This document shows positions 26,696-34,880 of a stretch of DNA of 64,000 nt, piece after piece. Within the stretch, counting starts at the first letter, position 1; every line of letters starts with the position of its first letter. This stretch comes from Coleofasciculus sp. FACHB-1120 (GTDB lineage Bacteria; Cyanobacteriota; Cyanobacteriia; Cyanobacteriales; FACHB-T130). Below the pieces are notes generated by a model. The model saw nothing but the letters and a program-made list of their open reading frames with translations. It was not told the DNA's origin and searched no databases. The position numbers and the translations under genes were made by a program. The stretch lies in assembly GCF_014698845.1 (NCBI RefSeq), contig NZ_JACJTV010000030.1, positions 1-64,000 of the forward strand, in the 5' to 3' direction.

Positions 26696-27691
26696 TTATT
26701 GACCCGTACTGCTTGATCCACCAGTAGTAGAACCAGCCCCCGGTGTAGTGCCGGTGGTTCCGTTAGTAGTAGAACCAGCCCCCGGTGTAGTGCCGGTGGT
26801 TCCGTTAATTCCGTTAGTAGTAGAACCAGCCCCCGGTGTAGTGCCGGTGGTTCCGTTAGTAGTAGAACCAGCCCCCGGTGTAGTGCCGGTGGTTCCGTTA
26901 ATTCCGTTAGTGGTAGAGCCAGCCCCTGGTGTGGTGCCAGTTGGATTTAGCGTGCCTGGGGTGCTACCAGAAGTATTCGTTCGATTTGGGTTCTGACGTA
27001 CCGAAGGTGCGGTTTGAGTTGTACTAGGACTCGATTGACTGGTGCCAGAAGTATTCGTTCGATTTGATGACGGTTGAGAAGGCGTTACGTTAATGTTCGT
27101 CTGATTTCGAGTCGGTTGTTGCCCGGAACTCGGAGGAACTGTAATGTTAACATCCGGCGCTTTTTGAGCAGGCGCTGAGTTTTGTGGCTGAGGAACCTGA
27201 ATCACCGTAGGAGCCTTTTCAATTGTGGTTCTTTCGATGATTCTCTCTTGGGTGGGCGGTTGAGAAGCGCCCGACGAAGAGGTATCGGGTGCGGTTGAGT
27301 TTGGTTCCAGAGAAGGCGAAGGTGAAGCTGAAGGTACGGGAACCACCACAGGCGCAGGCGCAGTGTAGTCATCTACCTGCTGATTTCGCTGGTTGAGGAA
27401 GTAGAGGGCACCGAGAGCCAACCCTAGCAGAGAAGTGAGGGCAATCCCTATCAACAAGCCTCTGGCAGCATTATTATTATCACGGATTTCTTGTCCGTCC
27501 TCGTTGACCCGGCGCTCAGAAACGCGACCATGTACATAACCGTCTCGATAGGAGCTTACTTTACCTGGGTCTACGGTGCCATTTCCGTGAACCGTATTCG
27601 TTGAGCTAGCCGGATTAGGGGGCTGAACCGGATGATTTGGGTTCTGGGGAACTTCACGGTTATCGTTGTTGCGATTTGGTAAGTTAGACAT
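26696..27691 (-). CDS. Membrane-anchored protein with TPGAGSTTNG repeats
   Basis: A frame opens at 27781, but the ATG at 27691 (CAGGAG upstream) gives the sensible start MSNLPNRNND, 331 residues. A polar N-terminal segment contains YRDGYVHGRVSERRVNE (49-65), then one membrane helix (about 78-99). An external Pro/Ser/Thr-rich region follows and ends in about five TTPGAGSTTNG-type repeats. The part from 48 to 103 is homologous to residues 27-87 of the next gene (27814), including the GRxSER motif, the D-N-N/A-N-A stretch and the QRN after the helix. Function is unknown; the extended low-complexity tail suggests a surface or cell-wall location. Confidence 0.75.
   Translation of the reverse strand: MSNLPNRNNDNREVPQNPNHPVQPPNPASSTNTVHGNGTVDPGKVSSYRDGYVHGRVSERRVNEDGQEIRDNNNAARGLLIGIALTSLLGLALGALYFLNQRNQQVDDYTAPAPVVVPVPSASPSPSLEPNSTAPDTSSSGASQPPTQERIIERTTIEKAPTVIQVPQPQNSAPAQKAPDVNITVPPSSGQQPTRNQTNINVTPSQPSSNRTNTSGTSQSSPSTTQTAPSVRQNPNRTNTSGSTPGTLNPTGTTPGAGSTTNGINGTTGTTPGAGSTTNGTTGTTPGAGSTTNGINGTTGTTPGAGSTTNGTTGTTPGAGSTTGGSSSTGQ
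26724..26940 (-). repeat. In-frame 42/51-bp tandem repeats
   Basis: Alternating units of 42 and 51 bases, the longer one adding nine bases (ATTCCGTTA), give a 93-base higher-order period, with neighbouring copies almost identical. They encode the TTPGAGSTTNG(ING)TTG array of the host gene. All unit lengths are multiples of three, so copy number can change without a frameshift. Confidence 0.85.
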
Positions 27692-27813
27692 GAGTATTAC
27701 TACAACTCCTGAATGGTATAAAAGCAGAAAAGGATGTTTAAAACTGTTTATGGTCAGTAGATTTGAGCAATGCTCTCTCAACCGAATTTAGCTAGGAAAT
27801 GTAGCTAGGAACG

Positions 27814-28257
27814 TCAGGAGTCTACCTCACGCAGAGCGAGAAACATTGATTTCAATGTCCCTTTTCCTGCTTGTTTTTGAGGCGTTGGAACGAGTTCCTG
27901 AAGGTTGTCTACAGTTCTGTCAAAGATGGTTGTCTTTTTCTCGGCGCTTTGAGCGGGACTGCCATTGGGAACAGGCACAGAGGGTAGAGAGGATTCATTT
28001 CGCTGAGCGACGAAGAAGAGAGTCCCAACGAGGAAACTTACAATCGACGTGAAAGCAAGATTCATCAGCACATTAGTCAAAGCATTGGCATTCTCATCAA
28101 CAATATAGTTCTGTTTCTGAAACTGTTCCTGAAAAAGACGTTCAGAATTTCGACCTTTAAGGTACTGATTCTGGTAGGAAACCTGCTCAGAATTGCCTCT
28201 ACCCTCATTGACCGATTTAGGCATTAAATTCTTATCGGTTTTAGGGTGCTTGTACAT
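27814..28257 (-). CDS. Small single-pass membrane protein, paralogue of the upstream-listed repeat protein
   Basis: About 147 residues from the ATG at 28257; a TTG at 28284 is less likely. Residues 27-40 (VSYQNQYLKGRNSE) and the following D-E-N-A-N-A stretch lead into a membrane helix (62-84) ending FFVAQRNE. This arrangement matches the protein at 26696 (YRDGYVHGRVSER, then helix, then LNQRNQ). The external tail is short and ends in basic and Gln-rich sequence. The two genes are in tandem, 122 bases apart, and probably arose by duplication. Function unknown. Confidence 0.65.
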   Translation of the reverse strand: MYKHPKTDKNLMPKSVNEGRGNSEQVSYQNQYLKGRNSERLFQEQFQKQNYIVDENANALTNVLMNLAFTSIVSFLVGTLFFVAQRNESSLPSVPVPNGSPAQSAEKKTTIFDRTVDNLQELVPTPQKQAGKGTLKSMFLALREVDS

Positions 28258-28595
28258 GAGTGTTGATCGAACTCTTTGTGTCAATCAGGATACCGAGAAA
28301 ACCCTGATTTTTTTTTAATAAATCGGCAATTACAAGCTAAGGAATTTTTTTTAACTTAGCTGTCTTGTCCTGTAAGAAATACGATATCCGTTAACCTTGC
28401 CTGAATCTATCTATCTGGGAATGGATTCTCTCCTCCATCCCAGGATTGAGATCGGAAAACCGAAAGGAAGAAGTCGGTGAAAATCGTCACCAGCTCACAA
28501 CTGTTAGAAAAAACCTATGTTAAAAAAACGCAAAAAAACCCGTTTTCTGGATGAAAACGGGTTGATGTTATTTGATTTTCTGGAAATCCCGATAA
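28258..28595. other. Gap between membrane paralogue and peptidoglycan-binding gene
   Basis: 338 bases with no gene. It holds the terminator at 28537-28563 and, nearer 28280, probably the promoter of the gene at 27814. I see no further structure. Confidence 0.5.
28537..28563 (-). terminator. Terminator of the peptidoglycan-binding gene
   Basis: AACCCGTTTT pairs with AAAACGGGTT. On the minus strand a run of seven T and then GCGTTTTTTT follows. It lies 33 bases after the stop at 28596. Confidence 0.85.
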
Positions 28596-29393
28596 TTAAC
28601 GCAGCAAAACGTTCCAAGTCGCTGGACCAACTACACCATCAGCGTCTAGCTTAAATCTCTGCTGAGCGGCTTGTACAGCCGTTTGAGTCCTTGCATCAAA
28701 GACTCCATTCACCGTTCCTTTGAAAAAGCCAAGGGTTCGCAGGCGCTGTTGCAACCTAGTAACGGCTGGACCTTGCGTTCCCAGCCTCAGAACTGGAAAA
28801 TCGAGCTGTCTGGGCTGCTGTGGGTTCGCCCGTGTCTGAGAGCGAGAGCTAGCAGAAGAGGTTGTACGACGGTTCGTGGAGGTTCTAGCAGCCGCGGCTG
28901 GGCGGTTGGGGGCTGGAACATTCACGCTGGGACGGGGAGTTACTGCTGGTCTAGGATTGGCAGCGGTGTTTGTCGTAGTTGGGACGGGAAAAGATGCTGC
29001 TCCGGTGGTAGAAATTGCTGAAGCAGAAGCCGCGGGGATAACTAGCGGCGTCACGGCTGCGGTTGATTCCGATGGTGGAGCAACTGGAAATAGACGCCTC
29101 CAGGTTTCCGCACCCACAATTCCATCAGGCGCTAAACCAGCGGCTTGCTGAAAACGGGAAACTGCGATCGCGGTATTTTCACCATACACGCCATTGACGT
29201 CGCCATTATAGTAACCCAATAGTTTCAGGGCTGCCTGAAGTTCGGATACCTCAGCCCCTTGGCTACCAGGTCGTAACGTTTGCCGGGTGACGGTTGCGGA
29301 AGGAAATGTCTGGGCGATTTCTTGGGCATCGCCGGGAATCGCCATCAAAGGCAAAAGTAAAAAGGCAAAAGGTAAAAGAATGATGTTTTTCAT
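28596..29393 (-). CDS. Exported protein with two peptidoglycan-binding domains
   Basis: About 265 residues from ATG 29393 (a GTG two codons earlier is possible). A signal peptide covers residues 1-23 or so. Two PG_binding_1 domains flank a Pro/Ala/Ser/Thr/Arg linker. The first (LRPGSQGAEVSELQAALKLL .. GIVGAETWRRLF) is near residues 40-105, and the second (LRLGTQGPAVTRLQQRLRTL .. GVVGPATWNVLL) ends the protein. No catalytic domain is attached, so it probably binds the cell wall and may target or regulate a hydrolase. It has its own terminator. Confidence 0.88.
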   Translation of the reverse strand: MKNIILLPFAFLLLPLMAIPGDAQEIAQTFPSATVTRQTLRPGSQGAEVSELQAALKLLGYYNGDVNGVYGENTAIAVSRFQQAAGLAPDGIVGAETWRRLFPVAPPSESTAAVTPLVIPAASASAISTTGAASFPVPTTTNTAANPRPAVTPRPSVNVPAPNRPAAAARTSTNRRTTSSASSRSQTRANPQQPRQLDFPVLRLGTQGPAVTRLQQRLRTLGFFKGTVNGVFDARTQTAVQAAQQRFKLDADGVVGPATWNVLLR

Positions 29394-29495
29394 TTTCACT
29401 TTTTCCTCTTGAGTTTACAAACGCGACCAGAAAAAGTGAAGAAGTTAAAGAAAAAATATTTCATTTTCACTTTTTCTTTTTACTTTTTGCCTTTT

Positions 29496-30776
29496 TTAAT
29501 TTTTAATGTCTAATTTTTCCGCTGGTCCAACCAGAGAGACATAAGGTTCGGTGAAATACCGGCAAGCCACTTTTTGGATCAACTCTGGGGTGAGATGGGT
29601 AACTTTTTCCTGAAACTCGGTATCAAACTCAATTCCCAGCCCTAAAATTTCGTACCAGCCGAAAACTTGAGCAAGCTGAGCATTGGTTTGTTTGCCGAGA
29701 GCGTATTGACCAAGCAACTTGTTTTTGGACGCTTGCAGCTCCTGCTCGGTCAGTTGAGTCGTGCAAAGGCGTTCTACTTCAGTTCGCAAACCTTCATAGG
29801 CGATCGCGGTGTTTTCTGGTGCCGTGCCCATATATACCACAAACTGAGAGGTTTCTAGCCGAGTCGGATAAAAAGCTGAGACATCGTAAGCCAATCCCCG
29901 CTTCTCGCGCAATTCCACAAACAAGCGGCTAGAAAGACCGTTGCCCAAGTAAGTATTGAGCAGTTTCAGGCAGGCGTAGTCGGTTTCTTGCACAGATGGC
30001 GCGACGTAGCCCAGCATCACGATAGATTGCTGCGTATCTTGTGGGGTAGCGCTAGCAGTAGGTTCAGGGGTAATTTGGGGCAGGCTCAGGGTAGGGAGAG
30101 GGGTGGTTCCACTCTGCCAATCTCCAAACACTTGATTAACTAAATCAGTGGCGTCTTGAGGAGTCAGGCGACCGGCAATACTGATCACCAGGTTATCGGG
30201 ACGGAAATAAGTCTGATGGTAGTCCTGGAGATCGGCGCGGCTTAAGCCAGAGACGGTGGCTTCGGTTCCCAGGCTGGAGAATCCGTAGGGATGATTCGGG
30301 TACATGGCTTGCCGCAGCTGGTCGAAGGCGATCGTGAATGGCTGTTCCTGCTGGGAGCGAATATCCTGCAAGGCGAGACGCCGTTCCAGTTCCACTTCCG
30401 CTTCTGGAAAGCTAGGCGATCGCAATAAGTCCCCTGCCAGTTGCAACATCTCTGGAAAATCTGCGGATACTGTTTTGAGACTCAGCAAAAAATAATCCGC
30501 AGCCGCATCTGCACCGAGACTCGCTCCCACTGACTCCACTTGCTCGGCAATTTCCAGGGAAGAAAGGCGATCGGTTCCTTTGGTGAGTACCGTGGATAGC
30601 AGGTGAGAAAGTCCCGCTTTTTCTTGGGGTTCCCACCGACCTCCAACCCGTGCAAAAATTCGACCAGCAATAATATCAGCCGCTGGATTTTCCACCGTAA
30701 TTAATACGATGCCGTTGTCCAAAACACTGCGGTGGATAGTTGGGTTGGCGAGCGATCGCGTCACACTTTGAGTCAT
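29496..30776 (-). CDS. M16-family peptidase subunit lacking the zinc motif
   Basis: A 426-residue pitrilysin-like protein with the two M16 halves, N-terminal VLDNGIVLITVENPAADIIA and C-terminal ELREKRGLAYDVSAFYPT with the family's R..Y pair. Where active members have HxxEH this protein has HLLST (in GLSHLLSTVLTKGTDRL), so the zinc ligands and catalytic glutamate are missing. The next gene, 111 bases upstream on the same strand, encodes an active M16 protein. The two should form a heterodimer like mitochondrial processing peptidase alpha/beta, with this as the substrate-guiding subunit. Confidence 0.9.
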   Translation of the reverse strand: MTQSVTRSLANPTIHRSVLDNGIVLITVENPAADIIAGRIFARVGGRWEPQEKAGLSHLLSTVLTKGTDRLSSLEIAEQVESVGASLGADAAADYFLLSLKTVSADFPEMLQLAGDLLRSPSFPEAEVELERRLALQDIRSQQEQPFTIAFDQLRQAMYPNHPYGFSSLGTEATVSGLSRADLQDYHQTYFRPDNLVISIAGRLTPQDATDLVNQVFGDWQSGTTPLPTLSLPQITPEPTASATPQDTQQSIVMLGYVAPSVQETDYACLKLLNTYLGNGLSSRLFVELREKRGLAYDVSAFYPTRLETSQFVVYMGTAPENTAIAYEGLRTEVERLCTTQLTEQELQASKNKLLGQYALGKQTNAQLAQVFGWYEILGLGIEFDTEFQEKVTHLTPELIQKVACRYFTEPYVSLVGPAEKLDIKN

Positions 30777-30887
30777 TCGTTGTTGAGTCCTTAGTCATTG
30801 GTCATCGGCGATCAGTCATCGATCGTGAGTGGTAGGAACAACTTACTACTCACTAATGACGAATGACTCATCACTCCTCTCATCAAG

Positions 30888-32156
30888 CTAACAAGGTTTG
30901 AGGATTGTGACCGCATAGCGGTACGGGGAGAGATACTGCTGCGCCAGTTGCTGAAGTTCTGTGTTCTGAAAAGACTGTATTTTTTCGGGGTAAGTCGTGG
31001 CGACTTCAGCCGCCGCAATCGTGTTGTAATACCCATACAATCCCGCTAGCTGGCTGGGTGCTTCTGTGGAAAAAGCATAGTCATTGGACAGTAAGCGTTT
31101 ACAGCGAGAAAGTTCTCCCTCTGAAACGGGTGTGTTTTGCAACTCGGAGATCGCATCGCCAATGAGTGCCTCTACTCGATCGAGATTCTCTGGCGCGAGG
31201 CAGGCATTAATCGTAAACAAACTAGAATCCCGTTGGAGGGAGAAACTACTACTAATGTTCTGGACTAATTGCTGCTGTTCTCGCAAGTTTCTGATCAGTC
31301 GGGAAGACCGCCCTTCTGCCAACAGTACCGAGATCAAGTCTAAGCCGTAGGCATTTCGCAACTGCTCTACCCCCGGTCCCACCCATGCCATCATCAAACG
31401 AGCTTGTCCTAGCCTGGGTAAGTGGATTTCCTGACGCCGAATTTCTATCATCGGAGGTTCGGCTTCAGCTTCAGCCAGAGGACACTCCAACGGCGGGGCG
31501 AAGTGCTGGAATGAGCGATTCACCAGTTCTAGTGCGGGTTCTTTCTCAACTCCCCCAACAATCACGACGGTCATGTTTTCCGGTTGGTAATGGGAGCGAT
31601 GGAAGCGACGCATCTCTTGGGGCGATCGCTCCATCAAATGGGCTTCTGTTCCTAGGATGGGACGTCCGTAAGGATGGCGCTGGTAAATGCTTTCTGTCAG
31701 CGCTTGGAATCCAATAAAGTCGGGATCGTCGTAACTCTGGCGGATTTCCTCTAAAACTACATCGCGTTCCCGGATAAATTCTTCTTCGGGGATCGCCGCG
31801 TTTAAGAGAATGTCTGCCAGGGCAGGCAAGGTATTTTCTAAATACTGAGCGGCTGTAACAATAAAGAAATGGGCGTAGTCGTGGCTGGTTGCCGCGTTCG
31901 TCATGCCGCCAGTATTTTCAATCACTTGATCAAATACACCGGGCGGTAGTCGGTCGGTGCCTTTGAAAATCATGTGTTCCAGAAAGTGAGCCATGCCCGA
32001 CCACTCTTCTGTCTCAGCGATCGCTCCCGCCCTCACCCAAACGTCCACCACAACCACTGGTGTCGCTGGGATGTGTTGATAAATCACTGTTAAGCCGTTG
32101 TCCAGCTTGAATACCTCAGCTGGAAATTTTGAAGTAGTATTTAAGAGTTGCAACAA
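30888..32156 (-). CDS. M16-family zinc metallopeptidase, active subunit
   Basis: A 422-residue M16B peptidase. The inverted zinc motif HxxEH is intact as HFLEH in GMAHFLEHMIFKGTDRLPPG near residue 57, with the distal glutamate ligand region about 75 residues on (EEEFIRERDVVLEEIRQ). The C-terminal domain has NLREQQQLVQNISSSFSLQ. A TTG at 32156 is the only start before the conserved N-terminus. With no signal peptide visible, it probably degrades peptides in the cytosol, such as cleaved transit or signal peptides. It is transcribed ahead of its inactive partner. Confidence 0.9.
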   Translation of the reverse strand: MLQLLNTTSKFPAEVFKLDNGLTVIYQHIPATPVVVVDVWVRAGAIAETEEWSGMAHFLEHMIFKGTDRLPPGVFDQVIENTGGMTNAATSHDYAHFFIVTAAQYLENTLPALADILLNAAIPEEEFIRERDVVLEEIRQSYDDPDFIGFQALTESIYQRHPYGRPILGTEAHLMERSPQEMRRFHRSHYQPENMTVVIVGGVEKEPALELVNRSFQHFAPPLECPLAEAEAEPPMIEIRRQEIHLPRLGQARLMMAWVGPGVEQLRNAYGLDLISVLLAEGRSSRLIRNLREQQQLVQNISSSFSLQRDSSLFTINACLAPENLDRVEALIGDAISELQNTPVSEGELSRCKRLLSNDYAFSTEAPSQLAGLYGYYNTIAAAEVATTYPEKIQSFQNTELQQLAQQYLSPYRYAVTILKPC

Positions 32157-32308
32157 ACTTTTTATTTTCTAACTCTAGTTAGATGCGATTCAATTATCCT
32201 AGCGCCTAACGCTAAAAAATTATCATTTGTCGATCCAAAGTTGGCAGCTTTGCATCCATTATTTAAGAAATACAATCAAATTTTTAAACTTTCAGCTACA
32301 TAATATAC

Positions 32309-32342
32309 AAAAATCCCCTTCTCTCTTGGACAAGGGGATTTT
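32309..32342 (-). terminator. Terminator of the 6S RNA gene
   Basis: AAAATCCCCTT and AAGGGGATTTTT form an 11-bp stem read on the minus strand, followed by a T-rich tail. It starts 8 bases after the 3' end of the 6S RNA. The reverse orientation would also work, shielding the M16 operon. Confidence 0.8.
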
Positions 32343-32349
32343 AATTCTA

Positions 32350-32537
32350 TTAGGTTCACCGCAACGCCGTTTTACCTCAGTTTATGACCTGGATAAACCA
32401 GGTGGGCACCGAATGTCTGACTTAAAGTTTCCGGGTACTTGCCCGGTCTACTGCTGTCAGAGCTTTATGGTTCCCGTTAGAACAAGGCAAGATCAAAAAA
32501 CGTTATTGGCAGTCACCAACGCCGCAGCTTAACCTAA
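32350..32537 (-). ncRNA. ssaA: 6S RNA (ssaA)
   Basis: A structured RNA of about 185 nt on the minus strand downstream of purK, the classic cyanobacterial 6S RNA neighbourhood. The outermost bases pair perfectly (TTAGGTT with AACCTAA). Next inside, CTGCGGCGTTG pairs with CGGCGTTGCGG through Watson-Crick and G-U pairs that exist only in minus-strand RNA, fixing the strand. Internal hairpins include CCGGGCAAGTACCCGG closed by CTGAC/GTCAG, and ACCTGGTTTATCCAGGT. This long bulged rod mimics an open promoter and binds RNA polymerase holoenzyme. A TATAAT box lies just upstream and a terminator just downstream. The fold was derived by hand; the family name rests on size, shape and synteny. Confidence 0.78.
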
Positions 32538-32542
32538 AAATT

Positions 32543-32548
32543 ATTATA
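32543..32548 (-). promoter_or_regulatory. -10 box of the 6S RNA promoter
   Basis: A perfect TATAAT on the minus strand, preceded by TTTGC, ends 7-8 bases before the predicted 5' end of the 6S RNA (about 32535). No good -35 box is seen at the usual spacing. The RNA could also arise by processing of a purK read-through transcript. Confidence 0.65.
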
Positions 32549-32636
32549 GCAAAGGAGCTAGGCTGTCGGGGAGTGGAAGAATCTCATTCAATTAGTTACT
32601 CCTAACCCCTACCTTTCAACCTCTCAGTCCTAATCC

Positions 32637-33839
32637 TCAGTCCTCTGAATACCAGATAGATTCAATCGTTTGGGCGATCGCTTCTGCCTCAGCACGGTTG
32701 GCTGTTTCTAGCAAAACGGTGACGTGACCGAGTTTTCGACCGGGACGAGATTCGGTTTTGCCGTACCAGTGGACGTGAGTGTGAGACAACTGAGCTAGCT
32801 GTTGCCGTTTGGCAAGATAATCGCTCTGGGAATGCTCGTAACCGAGTAAATTCACCATGACAGCGCCCCCACTTTTGAGATCGGGATTGCCTAAAGGGAG
32901 ACCGCTGACGGCTCTAAGTTGCTGTTCAAATTGGGACGTTTCGCAGGCATCAAGGGTAAAGTGTCCGGAGTTGTGAGTGCGGGGAGCAATTTCATTCACC
33001 AACACTTTCCCCGATGCGGTTAAAAATAGCTCAATGCCGAAGACGCCAACCGCTTGCAGGCTATCGAGAAGCTTATGTGCGATCGCTTTCACCTCTTGTT
33101 CCACCGTTGGCGTAATTGCCGCTGGCACCAAGACGCGCCGACACACTTGATCTACCTGCTGAGTTTCTACGACAGGGTAAGTCACCACCTCACCAGCAGC
33201 AGAACGAGCCGCAATAATCGCTAATTCTCGCTCAAAAGGCACAAATTCTTCTAACAACACTGGCGCATATTTGAGTCGCTGCCAAGTTGACTCTAGGGCG
33301 TGACTATCTTGAATGATGAAGGTGCCTTGACCATCGTAGCCGCCGCGTCGGGCTTTTAGAACGACGGGAAAATCCAGGTTTTGGAGGTTCAGGGGGTGAG
33401 TAAATGATTTTGGAAGATTGACTTCCTGATTCCCGGCTTCCCCCTCCAGCGTCGTAAAACTGGGAGTTGGCAAGCCGATATCTTCTAAATAGCAACGCTG
33501 ATCGTATTTATCTAGCAGCGGCGCTAATACTTCCAGTCCAGGGCGAAAGCAGACGCCTTGCTGGACAAGGGAATCTAAAGCTTCCAGGTTAATAAATTCG
33601 TTTTCAAAAGTAATAACATCGCAGCGAGACGCTAACTCGGCTGTAGCGGCAGCATCATCAATAGGGGCAAAAATGATGGAAGATGCGATTGCGCTTCCCG
33701 CACGCTTCGCTAACGCAACCGCTGGATCGCGATCGCTAGGCGTCTGTACAACCAATTCAATCCCCAACACCTCTGCTGCACCTGCCATCATCCAGGCTAG
33801 CTGTCCGCCCCCAATTACTCCTACACGCTTCATCGACAC
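32637..33839 (-). CDS. purK: N5-carboxyaminoimidazole ribonucleotide synthase
   Basis: A 400-residue ATP-grasp enzyme that carboxylates AIR with bicarbonate and ATP in purine synthesis. It opens MSMKRVGVIGGGQLAWMMA with the PurK N-terminal Rossmann loop. DKYDQRCYLEDIGLPTP, FPVVLKARRGGYDGQGTFII and VFGIELFLTASGKVLVNEIA are the ATP-grasp core and metal ligands (E and N in VNEIAPRTHNSGHFT). Its start overlaps the end of the pentapeptide gene by 10 bases, so they are co-transcribed. The 6S RNA gene follows. Confidence 0.95.
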   Translation of the reverse strand: MSMKRVGVIGGGQLAWMMAGAAEVLGIELVVQTPSDRDPAVALAKRAGSAIASSIIFAPIDDAAATAELASRCDVITFENEFINLEALDSLVQQGVCFRPGLEVLAPLLDKYDQRCYLEDIGLPTPSFTTLEGEAGNQEVNLPKSFTHPLNLQNLDFPVVLKARRGGYDGQGTFIIQDSHALESTWQRLKYAPVLLEEFVPFERELAIIAARSAAGEVVTYPVVETQQVDQVCRRVLVPAAITPTVEQEVKAIAHKLLDSLQAVGVFGIELFLTASGKVLVNEIAPRTHNSGHFTLDACETSQFEQQLRAVSGLPLGNPDLKSGGAVMVNLLGYEHSQSDYLAKRQQLAQLSHTHVHWYGKTESRPGRKLGHVTVLLETANRAEAEAIAQTIESIWYSED

Positions 33840-34321
33840 CCCAAAGACTCACGAGTTGCGATACCAGTTTTAGAATTTACACCAGATGCTTTAATACAGA
33901 GTTCATTTATTTGCGCCCCATCTAAAATTGCATCAGTGAAGTCGGCACCAGCGATATTTACACCGTCAAATATAGTACGCAACAGGATACTTTCTACCAA
34001 AACGGCATCGCTTAAATCCGCGCCGTTGAGTTTTACCTGATCGACCATTGCATTGGTTAAATCTGCCCCGTGTAAATTGGCATTCGTCATCACCGATGCA
34101 CTTAAAATCGCCCCTTTTAAGTCCGCACCTTCAAAGTTAGCGAGTTCCATGTTGGCGTTGGAAAACTCAGCCACCTGCAAAATTTGACCGGAGAAATCCT
34201 TGGCTTTCAGTTCGGCATTGCTATATGACAAGGGAGGCGGGTAGTATCCTGCTTGTGCTGGGAATGCCCAGATAAAGAGAACGACGGTTAGTAGGAACGC
34301 AGCTAGTTTCCGAAAGGTCAT
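33830..34321 (-). CDS. Thylakoid-lumen type pentapeptide-repeat protein
   Basis: A 163-residue exported protein with a signal peptide (1-24, cleavage after AQA). About a dozen pentapeptides of A(N/D)LxxA type follow from NANMELANFEGADLKGA to GADFTDAILDGAQ. The C-terminal cap has two cysteines (ELCIKASGVNSKTGIATRE, then LGC). This layout matches the small lumenal pentapeptide proteins (TL15/TL17-like) of plants and cyanobacteria. The cysteine pair is probably a disulfide. Role unknown. It is translationally linked to purK by overlap. Confidence 0.85.
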   Translation of the reverse strand: MTFRKLAAFLLTVVLFIWAFPAQAGYYPPPLSYSNAELKAKDFSGQILQVAEFSNANMELANFEGADLKGAILSASVMTNANLHGADLTNAMVDQVKLNGADLSDAVLVESILLRTIFDGVNIAGADFTDAILDGAQINELCIKASGVNSKTGIATRESLGCR

Positions 34322-34439
34322 AAAAAAGCGTTTTAAAACGCGCTATAGAGTTGGCTATCTTTCAGGTTAGTGTATTGTGGAATCCTTCAGGATGCGAACC
34401 AGACTCTTAAAATTTTGTGAGACCACAAAGATTCTGGAA

Positions 34440-34721
34440 TTAGGGGCAATTAGCCCGACTTGAGAGAACAGCCGGTTCCAAAATATCAACTGTCCAGATC
34501 CGGGCGAAGGGTAAGCCAGCTTTCCGAAAGGACTTCCGCACAGTTTCAGCATCAGGTGCTTCAAATTCGCAAACGACCTGAGTGCGATCGCGTGCCATCA
34601 TCGAGCGAATCCAATGAACATTGTGTGCCCGATGACAGGGTATCCCGATCTCAAGATCGTGGTTCCACTTCTCGTCGGTGATCGGTGGCTCAAATATCTT
34701 TTGTACGAGGACGCGCACCAT
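34440..34721 (-). CDS. DUF4242-like small protein
   Basis: A 93-residue protein that looks like the DUF4242 ferredoxin-fold family, some members of which bind nickel. It has an N-terminal strand (MVRVLVQKIFEPPI), HNVHWIRSMMARDRTQVVCE with potential metal-binding His and Cys, and EAPDAETVRKSFRKAGLPFARIW. The ribosome site AGGAGAAAAAT precedes the ATG. It is soluble. Identification is by overall pattern and is moderate. Confidence 0.65.
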   Translation of the reverse strand: MVRVLVQKIFEPPITDEKWNHDLEIGIPCHRAHNVHWIRSMMARDRTQVVCEFEAPDAETVRKSFRKAGLPFARIWTVDILEPAVLSSRANCP

Positions 34722-34765
34722 ATTTTTCTCCTGATTGATTGAGCAATTTAGGTTTTTAAATACAG

Positions 34766-34880
34766 GACTTACGCACTGAACATTTGAAGCCTAGATACCC
34801 CCTAACCCCCCGATAAATTGGCAGGAATTGGAAAAATCCTCCTTTTTAAGGGGGATGCAAGGGGGATTTCTGCATAAGTC
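34766..34880. repeat. MITE-like element B (GACTTACGCA ends, 115 bp)
   Basis: GACTTACGCA at the left and TGCATAAGTC at the right are inverted repeats with one mismatch. Between them are C-rich and G-rich runs (CCCCCTAACCCCCC, AAGGGGGATGCAAGGGGGAT), typical of a common cyanobacterial intergenic element. It overlaps the last 12 codons of the giant gene at 34846, providing its stop. Confidence 0.75.

Noticed and set aside
26724-26940. CRISPR array
   Set aside because: The repeats are head-to-tail coding units with no spacers between them and an alternating 42/51-base period; they lie inside a gene.
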